NCBI GenBank assembly: GCA_021521415.1
Contig: JAIQDT010007336.1
Coordinates: 1-64,000, forward strand
Source of the DNA: Bidens hawaiensis
Lineage: Eukaryota; Streptophyta; Magnoliopsida; Asterales; Asteraceae
Length of the DNA: 64,000 bases
Direction: 5' to 3'
Numbering within the stretch: position 1 is the stretch's first letter; each line of letters starts with the position of its first letter. The notes below the pieces were generated by a model. It was not told the DNA's origin and ran no database searches. It saw only the letters and a list, made by a program, of their open reading frames with translations. The position numbers and the translations under genes were made by a program. This document shows, in pieces, positions 45,578 to 56,125 of the stretch.

Positions 45578-47489
45578 CTCCCCCTTGACTATACACATGA
45601 TAAAATACGCTTGATGATGTTGCCTCATTAAAAACCTTGCTATGAAAACCCATTGGAACAAAACCATAGCTAAGGGAAAAAGAGTGCAACGCGTATAATA
45701 CTCCCCATCATTTATACATCCGTAAGTTATGGGTTTCGATCTTCTTGGAAAGTTTGTTTGAGACTTTTATAGTTAACAATCCGCCGCATGATCTTGTAGC
45801 GTACACTTCATTATTTGGAGAAATTACGTACTATCTTTGTGTATGAGTAATAGTACATCATCTTGTAAATAAGTGACTTGTAGTACCTCATCTTGTAAAT
45901 AAGTGCCACAACATCTATGACTTTGCTATATTACATTCCCTGCATCAACATAACTAACCAAACCTTTTTTTCACGGGTTAGTAAAAAAAAAACTCATATC
46001 TTTCATACCTTGAATGTATCAAAATATTTATGTTTAGCTCATTTCGAAGCCTCTCTACTTGAAACAAGTTATATCTTATTAATAAATATAAATAAATAAT
46101 ATATCTAGTTGTGTATAGCTAGCAAGAAATATTGCACCAATTGCAATTAATTATAGTACTTCTTGACCAAGAGGTTGGATTTAGAATTAGAGTATTTGTT
46201 TTATATGAGATGAACTTTATTCATGCTCCAACATTTTATATATGAAGTTTAATTGATAAAAATATCATTATAGAAAGGCTCTATATGCATACTATCACTT
46301 TATAAGATACAACATGATACTATTGATTTAATATTAAAATATTCCATACATGGATCAAATATATCATATTCATATATCTTTTCCAAGAGATAATCACCGA
46401 TTGATTATATCATTTCTGACTCGGCTTTTATAGTTCACGTATAGAACTTGTTAATTTCATATAATAAATTTCTTGAGCTTTTAGCTTAAATGCTTCATGC
46501 ATTTATATCATGAACTTCCTTCTATGTTAACCAATCATGTATACAATATACGACTCAAAAGTTTTTGCAATTCATCATGGATTTTCTTCCATGTTAACCA
46601 ATCATGTATACAAATTTATTCTTCAAGAGTTTGCCACATAAACTTCATCTGGTTAGCACATTCTTTTCTATGTCATATTTAAAGAAGTCATCAAAAATTA
46701 TTTTAATTTCATTCCATATTATACCATTCTTGTACATAGTTTATTCAATATCACCATATGATTATTAATGTATAGGAATTACATCCTTAAGATGCTTACT
46801 TTTAACCAATAAATCGTGTTAGGAAACTCACCATGAGTTCCGTATATATTCCATTCATCAATGTATACACGAATAATATGTACTCGGATCCAAATTTATA
46901 TAATACAATCATATCGTTCTCGAGAACTTATTATATATGATTTTAGAAATTTAAATACTTCAAGGATATTTTTCATTATCATAATATTTATCAGATGCGT
47001 ATCATTTCTCTCTTGTATTACCAGATTAAATTGAGTTGCATCCACCACTAGAGAATATATCTCCTCATCGTTTTTATTTTTCTTATCACGCTTTCGCATA
47101 AAAGACTCTTTTATATCTAATATATATTACAACAATTAGTTATGGACCACTTGTCCAAAAACTAGCAGATTCGTGAGAGAATTCAGTTCTGCATCTGTTC
47201 ATTTTGGCCAATCATTTTAATATCTCATTTATCGACAGAATTTAGTTCTTGATCCTCAATGTTTTCATTATTTCAAGCGCTATATAAAATTATCAACAAC
47301 ATCAATTTTTTTCGATTCCATATATATCTAGATATGATATAGTTTGTTGAGATCTCTTTTATTTTCAGGTACCTGAGGTTCTCTTCTAGAACCATCATGT
47401 CTATCGTCTCTTAAAGAGAATCTTTCATTATACCTCGACTTGACCATTTTCATTACTTGCTACATTTTCAAGGATTTTTATTATTTGAA

Positions 47490-48260
47490 CCGAATAATCT
47501 ATCACGCTTCAGGCGTGCCATAGACTCATCACCAATGTATGGCTGTCTTTTCAATAACATTAGTTGGAGCACTAGCAGTTGTTATATGTGACTTAGCTAG
47601 TCACTCTATTTAGGTCAGTGAATGCATCTGGTAGTTAATTCGCTAATTATTGTAAATGAATTATCTTTTTAACTTCTTGTATACACTTTTTAACTTGAGG
47701 ATCAACACAATGATAATTCATTACAACTTTTTAATTTTCCAACTGCTTCTTATTTCCCCCTCATGTTGGAATATTTTGTTTAAGTAAAAAATCAATCGAG
47801 TCGTAAACGAATCCCACGTTGATGACTCCAAATACATGGTTATTAATACCTTTTCATATCCAACATATATTTCCAACCTTCTTCGAGGTCCCATATTTGT
47901 GCATTATGGTGGAGTAATTGCAATGTGGTAGGCACTTTTAAAAACTATAAATGGGAAATATTTGGTTCCTGGCCGAAAACCAATTGTAATGGGGATGAAA
48001 AATTATAACTTATTGGCCATATGTGATTTAATTATACGTCACATAAAAACATATGCTGCAACATACAAATATGAACTCTTGCTCTCATGATTATTGGTTT
48101 TGCGATTAATCATAGACGTTTGATCATTGTCATCGACAAAAATAATAATCACATGTTGTTTAACACTTATTCCAATAATCATTAGTAATATGGCAATTAA
48201 GATCACCTCTAGAATAGTGTGCTTGCTATTAGCTAAGTCACAAGTCACGCAAACTTCAGG
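47490..48260 (-). pseudogene. pol: Copia integrase C-terminus and linker, heavily decayed
   Basis: On the minus strand, short copia matches appear in different frames in the right order. QLVFGQEPNIS lies near 47990. RRRLEIYVGYE and TMYLESSTWDSFTTRL lie at 47780-47900 (normally RRLGIYVGYxSPSIIxYLEPxTGD). Then come KKCIQEVKKIIHLQ, LPDAFTDLNRVT (47690-47600) and ESMARLKRDRLFGS (47540-47490), the linker before RT. Stops and indels every few dozen bases rule out function. Confidence 0.65.
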
Positions 48261-51087
48261 TTGCGAATTTGATAATCATTTAGACGCTGCATCGATTTTA
48301 AAAACACTAAATGATATCATGTCAGGATATCATTTTCATGGTATAGTAGAGATTTAAACCCAACTTAGTTGGTTAACAATTAACTTCCCATTGAGAACAA
48401 ACATTGTATGTTTAATTACCATGAAGAATCTTCTAGTTCTCCAATAAATTCACATCATCAATAACTCGGAATGGTCAAACCGGTCAAGCCAATATATTAA
48501 ACAATCATGATTCATAATTTATGTATTATGATCATATATGCTTTAGTTTCACTTGTGTTTGTTTAACACGCGACATAATATTCAAGAGTATAGTGCATTA
48601 TTAATTAAAAATTCATGCTAGCACTTTTACACATTATATTCTCGTGACCATTCTCTTAGTATACCACTTGTGACATGATCATCATTACAACTATCTCAAT
48701 CTCGGTTGATTCCACTACTATCATAATCACCACTAACCCGGTTGATCTCATTAATATCGTGATCACCATTAGCCCGGTTGATCTCATCATCACATTCATT
48801 TCTACGGATTAAAATCATTACAATTTCCTCAATTACATGATCACAACCTTTACAATGTGCCCGGTATATCATCACAATCATTTTAGGGAATTGATTAGAA
48901 CCACAACCTTAATAGTGGTTTTTTCAAACCTCTTTACTCTTTTGATAATATTGCTACTAAATGAGCATGTGATGTGTGCAAATTGATTTATTCAAAAATT
49001 TATTATAAATAATCTTTCTCATAACACATATAATCCGAGAAACAATTAACAACCGAGTATGTAAGTTACATTGGTCTAAAGCCTTACAACCTTCTACAAA
49101 TTAATAACGATATTTAGGGAGTTTGACACTTGAGGTGTTATATTATGAGTGAACTTATGTCGCAATTCATTCGTGTGTATAGCATGTGATCATATACCAC
49201 AACTTTAGTCATTTAGTTGTTCACTAGCATATGAAACACAATGTATATATACTTAAAGTTAGGTCATACAATGCATGCATTATAACATGTCACTAAGTAA
49301 AACGAGTTACAATACAACCTAATGAAATAAGATATTTTCATCACCTATAATAAAAAATATAACTTATGTACTAGTTTATCACAATGTAACCAATCACACA
49401 TATATCTTATATACATATATTTGTCAATCTAACTTTGAAATTCAAACAAATATCTCTATCAAGGCTCATGAGATCTTAGTGACAGATGGTGAAGAACATA
49501 TAACATATAAATTTTGTTATACAAACATTTCATACATTTAAATAGCATGTGATTCATAGACTTTTTAATATAAGCATAAATGTGATATCGTTGTAAAATA
49601 TCATAGTAAATATTAGACAATTTTCTAAGAAATGTCACCATACAAAGCTGTGAACAAAAAAATATCCATTCAATCTATTTATATATTCTTTTATAACAAA
49701 TAACAACGTATTACGAAATGATATCTTATTCAAAAATATATTAAAAAATAAAACAATTATAAACGTGATGATATCGAAATTAATTTCATAATAATAATAT
49801 AACAGATTTTCAATTGTTGTTTCAGAATCTTCTCTTGATTTTGTATTTAGTCTCATACAAGAGAAAATAATTTAGCAATTAAATTTCATTTAATACACGT
49901 CTAAAAATATTAAAATTTATTAAAACCTTTTCTTTTAAACTTTTAAATATGGGAGCCTTTGGTTGTAAATATTGGTCTACAAACTGTTTTCTTTTACAAG
50001 AAGTTTGTCGAGATGATAATAGTTAAGAAACCAAGTTGAAAAAATAAGCGCATATTAAACAAGAAGCAATATGCACCTTTAAATGTGGTACTGCATAGAA
50101 ACATGTATAGTAAAAGAACTTACCATGGGAAGACAAAAATGACCGCTCTATAAATCTAAAAAACTAATTACAAAAATGAAGACAACCAAATTGTCTATAT
50201 TGATGGCATACCATTCGACCAAAATTCCATTACGTGATTAATTAGTCATTTAAATTGCTTTTTATCAAGTACAACAAACTTTATATATTCCCAAAAGACT
50301 AGTTGATTAAATTCATGAACACAATGCAACAACAATTTGTTAACCATGTTAATCCTAATCAATGACAAAGCATCTATATGCAAATTTAATGCCTGGGTCC
50401 GTTACAAAAGAAAATGATAATCACGCTTGTTGTTTTTTAGTCACTTACAACATATAATCTTAAAAATTGCATGTGGCCATTGAATATAAATTACCAATAG
50501 CATTCCTTAATGAACCATACACTTCGTATTAAATATATGAATATTAGCATCCCTATGGCACAAATTTGTCAACTTGGTTATCATATAGTTTTGCATGTAA
50601 GGATATTTCCCATGAATATTTACACCTTTTATTTATCATAAATAATAAAACTATTTTTTTTAACTAAGTTGAATATAATCTATTTATTTATAAAATATTG
50701 AAATATCATATGTTAGTATAAAATATTGAAACGCCATACACAGTATCGATGAAGTCATGTAGATGCATGAACTAAAAGAAAGTATAATTAGAATGTTAAT
50801 TTATTGTGCTCATGAACCTTTACATGGGGTATTATTTCCCATGAAGCTTTATTCTTAAATTTATTTAATACTGAATATTCAAAATTTACAAGTTCCGAAT
50901 AAAGTTTGAATTTATGCCATACTTTTCAAAAATGATCATGTGAGTTCATTGGATTTCATAACCGCGTTTAACTATACATAGCATATAGCATATACGAGAA
51001 AGGGATTGGTAGTTAATTACCTTATTCTAGTGTTCACTTCCATCTCTATATCTCTACTTTCCCTTTTTGATAACACGGCTTCCAAAA

Positions 51088-51105
51088 GCGTTCGTGCTGA
51101 TAACG
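51088..51105 (-). other. Atypical primer-binding site of the decayed copia element
   Basis: The minus strand directly after the LTR reads CGTTATCAGCACGAACGC. It lacks the usual TGGTATCAGAGC but occupies the PBS position. TATCAG is shared with the usual site. I have seen TTATCAGCACGA at LTR junctions of other plant copia elements (recollection). Confidence 0.5.
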
Positions 51106-51299
51106 TGTTGTGAAATCGACCTATTAGCAATATTTATATACATATAAAGATGATAAAGAGAAAGAAGATTAATTCTTATTGATATACATGACCAAATACA
51201 AGATACATCTATTTATAAGGATATTGCATTAATACAAAGGAAATGAATGGAATGAGGTTATGCATGTGGAGAGTCACCATATTAAATGTATTCATAACA
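51106..51299 (-). repeat. 5' LTR of the decayed copia element
   Basis: Near-identical to the left LTR, with a few substitutions and a 3-bp indel (GATGATAAAG against GATAAAG). Confidence 0.9.
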
Positions 51300-51465
51300 A
51301 TTTTGTTATTATTAAACCGGTAATATTACCGTTAGAAGTGGAGAGGTCCCACCAACACATTCTCTTTACCGCAGATTCCACCCCACCCCCTTGCCGCCCG
51401 TTGTTTACAGCCCCTCGGCCGTGTACCCCAACACTGCCCCTAAGCCGTCTCCTTTGCAAACAACC

Positions 51466-52956
51466 TAAATATATGCACCTACAGCTACATATATAAAAAC
51501 AAACCTACCTTGGCTAGGTTATTTTTTATTTTTTTAAAAAACATAGCTATTTGAGGTTGACCACGTATAAACTTTTTTGTGCGTTACTAAATTATGGTTT
51601 AGGAGCATAATATATACCGAATATGGATAATTTTAATAGCCGAATAGGCTGATAACATCATTCAAATATGCAGTTGATAAACATAGATCAAAATAAGGCT
51701 TGATAAAGATGTTTTATACTAAACGCAACAAAACGAACAAACCAAGTCGGTTTGGGTTAAATCAAAACATGTTCTATATAAAATAGACTAGTGTTGAAAC
51801 AAGCGGCTATCACAGAATTAGAATAGCTTCATCTACTATATTTGTGTGGTCCAAAAATTTCAAGATCAAATCTTATTCACAATTAACTAACCCATAACTG
51901 AGCTGAACTAACATACAAGACCGATTTAACCGAAGCCGATTGGTTATCATTGTCCAACTAACAAAAAGTTCACTTATTATTACGTGTTTGGACCAAAAAA
52001 GACCAAACTATTATTAGTTGTCGATGTCCAGTCTATCTTTCACTCTCATTCCTCTTGGGTATTTAGGTATCGTTTTCTCTAACTTTCTACTAACCTCTTG
52101 AACATTTACAAACCATATGTTTCAATAGCAAGATAATGAGTGTTTTGACAAATTCATTGTATCATCTTTCTTCTTTCACTAACACTACAAAGAGATGAAA
52201 CTTATATTAAAAAAGAAGAAAAAATTTGTAAGGGGGTCAATACCATCTTGTGAGAAGTTATACTAGTGAATAGTGATCACTATCTTTTATTGTGAGATAG
52301 ATTTAAGATGTGACCACCTTCTTTTAGTGTGGTTTTTGTAAAGGTGATCATGACCTTGCTTAGTGAAACGTTATCAGTGATAATAAGTTTCTGGATATCA
52401 AGGAGTGTAAGTTGATCATATATTAATTTGGACCACTATAATTTACAACTTATTCAACTTTTCCCTCAAACAAAAACTCATAAATACAAAAGAAAAACAT
52501 TTATTTTGTTGTGTTATTGTTCAATACAGTTTGAAAATATTCAGCCAATCAGAAATAAGTTAAAGTCCACGGCTTCTACTTTCAACCAATGAAAAATTAT
52601 TCGTCTGTATAAATTGTTTTTACAATATTACTTTTTGGAATTATTAATATTGGTAGATGTTCCTTAGATACGGGACCAATTAATAGCTACTGCCTAGGAA
52701 TACTTGACCAACGTATCAACGGAATATCCGTCACAATACATTCTTAAATCTTTACTGACAGATGATGCTTTCATGGTATATTCTTTTATATCCTTACATA
52801 CACATTCAAACGTCACACAAATATTGACTAATTCCTAAACGGTCCGAAGCTTTTTGTCAAACTTTACCATATACTAACTATATGTAACATGCATGATTGT
52901 GTGACAAGTCTTGTGTCGCTAATATATATAAGGCTGGTCATCGCTAATTGAAAAGT
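51466..52956. other. AT-rich intergenic DNA, no gene seen
   Basis: No ORF with recognisable content and no clear repeat ends. Confidence 0.45.
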
Positions 52957-53303
52957 CACTACTAGAAAAAGAGATGTCTTTCTACAAATGAATACGTAGA
53001 AAATTTGTTGGAAAATCCAGTTTCTAATAGTTTTCCAACAAAAAGTTACGTTGGAAAAACGAATGCTTGAAAATCGTTTTCAACCATTTTCCAACAACTT
53101 TCTTACAAAATTGCTACAAAAACATGTGGTTGTAAACTTCATACAACTTTTCTACAAAAACTATTTTGACTTAAGATAATGTTTATTAGATAATATTGTA
53201 GCAAATGTGGAGCTTATTTTTTTTGTTTGAAATCTGTTGGAACTACTTATCGTAGGAAATTTGTAGTAACTTCTGTGGGAAAATGACTTGTTATCTAGTA
53301 GTG
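52957..53303. mobile_element. CACTA-type MITE, 347 bp, with AGT duplication
   Basis: The left end CACTACTAG and right end CTAGTAGTG are perfect inverted termini of the CACTA (En/Spm) type. The element is flanked by the 3-bp duplication AGT (52954-52956 and 53304-53306), the expected length. The interior contains repeated TTTCCAACA/TGTTGGAAA subterminal motifs and no coding sequence. Confidence 0.85.
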
Positions 53304-53898
53304 AGTGATATCAGACAAAATTTCTTGTAGTGGCAGTCTGCGGATGTTAAAAAACAAACAATCTTCTTCTTACATACTGCAATCACTGGTCCACCTCTTC
53401 TTCTATAGATGTCAGTAGATGTGATCGGCAGACTGCATACATTTTACCTCTGAAAAAACAAACAAGAAAATACTACTTTGTTTGATAATCTCTCATTAAT
53501 TACATAAAAACCGGGTAACCTAAATCAGAAAAAAAAACAGTTTCACCGATGGATTACCAACAACCTACTTTTATGAAAAGATTTCCGACAAAGTAATAAA
53601 GTTTATTAGACTACTAGTTTTTATTCCCCGTATTACGTGGGTTGTTTTATATTTTTTGTTCTAATATTTATTTATTTTTTAATTTATATTTTTTTTATTG
53701 TATGAAAGTTAATAATATACTTATGGTTTGATGATAAATTGTTCACAAATAAATGAGATGTTATAACCCGGTTTAAAAGTTATATGGTTTTGATGAGACC
53801 TAAGACCCGTTTATTTTTTTTACTATAAAATTGTTTTTTTAATTATAAATAATATTTATGAAAGTTAATAATATACTTATGGTTTATGAGACCCAAAA

Positions 53899-53948
<50 letters not shown>

Positions 53949-55980
53949 TTTTTAAAATAAATAAGATATTAATTTTTAGCGATGATGAAAAAGTAGGATT
54001 ACAAGGCCGAGTACTCTCTGAGTACTCGCTACAAGGTATGTCGCCGAGGTGAGTTTATGTAAATCCGTCTAGTTACTAAGAATCGGTCAAATGTGGTCAA
54101 CCTCAACTAGAACCACATCTTATTGGTGAATTTGGACCGATTTTGACACAAAACAATAAAACATAATTCGTTTTTCGATAATATTAAAGAACAAATATCA
54201 TTTTTTTTAATTATTGATTAGCAATTTTTAGACTATTTTATTATTTAAAAATGTATTTCTTTTATTTATATTGATATTCACCTATTTTGTTAAAAATATT
54301 AGTAAACTTATTATATTTGACGTATATATAATATCCAAAAATTAATTTTATTTAAATTTATCATGTCCGAGTACTCTCCGAGTACTCCCCGAGCACTCCG
54401 AGTACACCCAACTCCCCAGTCGGCCGCCTAGATTCCACCTAGCGACTTTTGCAACCTTGATTTTTAGTATATCCTATTTTATAGGATTTTTACATCAATA
54501 ATTTGGCGAGAATAATTTTTTATTTAATGAGATGTTATAACCCGTTTAAAGAATATCTGGGTTTGGTAAGACCCATACCCATAAATTCGGGTCAAATGCA
54601 TGAGAATCTTCAATTTAAAAATCAAGCAAATCTGACGACTCAAAAAAAAGAGGGAGCGACCACTTCACGGCATGTAGAATTTTTATGTTTTCGTTTGTAT
54701 ATATTATAGATATATATTCACATGCATAAATTACAAATGCTGAAAGAATCCCAACAATCAAGTGTCCCAATACTTTAGGTAATACCTTAACTAATAAGAA
54801 GATAGATGTATAATTTTCCATCATTGATAATGGTTGAATAGAACCCTATAAAAATGCCTCTTTTGTAGGTCATACACGTCGACATGCTTTTCACATCATC
54901 TAACAAATACCTTCCATTTTTAAGATCCTAATTGTATCAAGCCTACCCTTTATTACATATTTGTTTGACCTATTAGTGCACCCACCAAATAAAAAAAATA
55001 TTGGACCACAAGCATTATCACATGTACCTACCTAATATCAAAATTACACCGGACAAGAAACTAACATACAACATGATAATGCAAGATTAGTATCAATGCT
55101 AAACAAATGAGTATTATTGACGATAATTATCGAGGAATTTCATTGATTTTTTTTAAAGATATGCTAACGGTTCATATTTCACCGGTTTTGGTGGCAACTC
55201 ATCACCGATAGAATAATATATGTTGTATAATCACCACTCAGGCTTTTTAAGTGTTCGTCGTTGTGGGCCCAATTGCTGACTATGGGGCCTATTTAGTGAC
55301 TAATATATCGGTAATGGAGCCTATGATGACACCTTGGAAAACTTGTCAGTAATTCGTCGTTAGGAAAACTTGTCAGTAATTCGTCGTTAAAAGTGTTTGT
55401 TGGTATTCCGCCATTGATTTATCGAAAATCAAATTAGCCAGGATCATATTTATGACAAAGGTGTTTGTCAAATTATCTTAGCTTTTGGGGATATACTTGT
55501 ATCCATACTTTATTGATGCTACAAATCTTGAAAATTGACTATTCAATTCAAGAATCACATATTGTGCACGTTTAAACTGAAGCTTTGATGACAATATACT
55601 TTCTCTAGCTGTTATTGCCCATGCCCAAGAAAATGATTGAGCGAATTGAAACCGAAAGAGCATAAAAACAAATGAAAAAAGTTGGAACTTTACCTTATTG
55701 TGGGGTAGATATAGCACTAAGAACATGTAGTAGTAGTACTCAAATAAAAGAATGGGTATGTACCATATGTTGTTTTGATTATGATTCACAAATCCCACAC
55801 AATCAACCTGTACCATACAGATAGGTGGTAAAAGAGCATTTGAACAAGCAAAAAAGAAATAGTGATTTTGTTATACGTGTTCTAGAGTCCACTACAAATC
55901 AACATCAACTTTAGTTATCGCGTTGAATGATCTTCTTATATTGTTAGTGGAGGGTCACCTTTAGAGTTGTACATCTTCCT
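53304..55980. other. Repeat-rich intergenic DNA upstream of the transporter gene
   Basis: Holds a Helitron-like 3' end (53614-53641) and a (TA)n tract at 53900-53946. Three related stretches contain ATGTTATAACCCG or TTAATAATATACTTATGG (53705-53810, 53855-53890, 54524-54590). GAGTACTC clusters lie at 54008-54030 and 54367-54410, and a 30-bp tandem duplication (ACTTGTCAGTAATTCGTCGT) at 55340-55390. A 112-codon minus-strand ORF at 55478-55816 has no recognisable motif, so I do not call it a gene. Confidence 0.5.
53614..53641 (-). repeat. Helitron-like 3' terminus
   Basis: On minus: a hairpin built around CGTAATACG with CCC/GGG flanks, eight AT-rich bases, then CTAG followed by T, the Helitron 3' end pattern. 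No matching 5' end was located, so this may be a fragment. Confidence 0.4.
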
Positions 55981-55985
55981 TTGCC

Positions 55986-55993
55986 TATATAAA
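55986..55993 (+). promoter_or_regulatory. TATA box of the NPF transporter gene
   Basis: TATATAAA about 135 bp upstream of the start codon, followed by a short 5' leader with a GA-rich tract (56039-56064). Position and sequence fit a plant core promoter. The transcription start itself is not visible. Confidence 0.6.
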
Positions 55994-56125
55994 TGCATGC
56001 TCTTCCAAATAACATGTTCAAGTGTTAAGTGAACTTCAAAAAGAGAGAGAGAAAGAGAGAATTAAAGAGTTCTTGAATTTTGTTGAGTGTTGAGGCTCTT
56101 TTCATATATTAGCACAACAGAAACA

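Larger units (their letters stand above)
45387..51299 (-). mobile_element. Decayed Ty1-copia element, 5913 bp, with ATTTT duplication
   Basis: LTRs of 191 and 194 bp (45387-45577 and 51106-51299) run TGTTGTGAAATCG to TTCATAACA. They are flanked by identical 5-bp duplications ATTTT (45382-45386 and 51300-51304). A CTCCCCCTT tract next to the left LTR is a polypurine tract on the minus strand, so the element points left. Integrase and linker remnants at 47.5-48.3 kb confirm copia identity. Everything else is too degraded to translate. It is inserted in the 5' flank of the Harbinger Myb-like gene. Confidence 0.85.
33948..51465 (-). mobile_element. PIF/Harbinger-type element 2, split by two retrotransposons
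   Basis: The element's own sequence is in three blocks: 33948-34742, 44465-45381 and about 51305-51465. One target-duplication copy at each junction is not counted. Together they make about 1.9 kb and read continuously on the minus strand. The left end, after TTA (33945-33947), begins GACTGTTCCCTTTGATGG, resembling the GACTATACG end of remnant 1. The right block (GC-rich, with a GTGGGACC-type segment) aligns loosely with the 5' region of remnant 1. The right terminus near 51465 and its target duplication are uncertain. The only coding region is a Myb-like gene. Confidence 0.65.

Noticed and set aside
48127..48248. IIIFVDD on the minus strand, resembling the RT catalytic YVDD
   Set aside because: It lies upstream of integrase and linker remnants in the element's orientation, so it is not in the RT position. 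Taken as coincidence.
55478..55816. 112-codon minus-strand ORF upstream of the NPF gene
   Set aside because: No motif recognised, AT-driven composition, next to an opposing promoter. Not supported as a gene.
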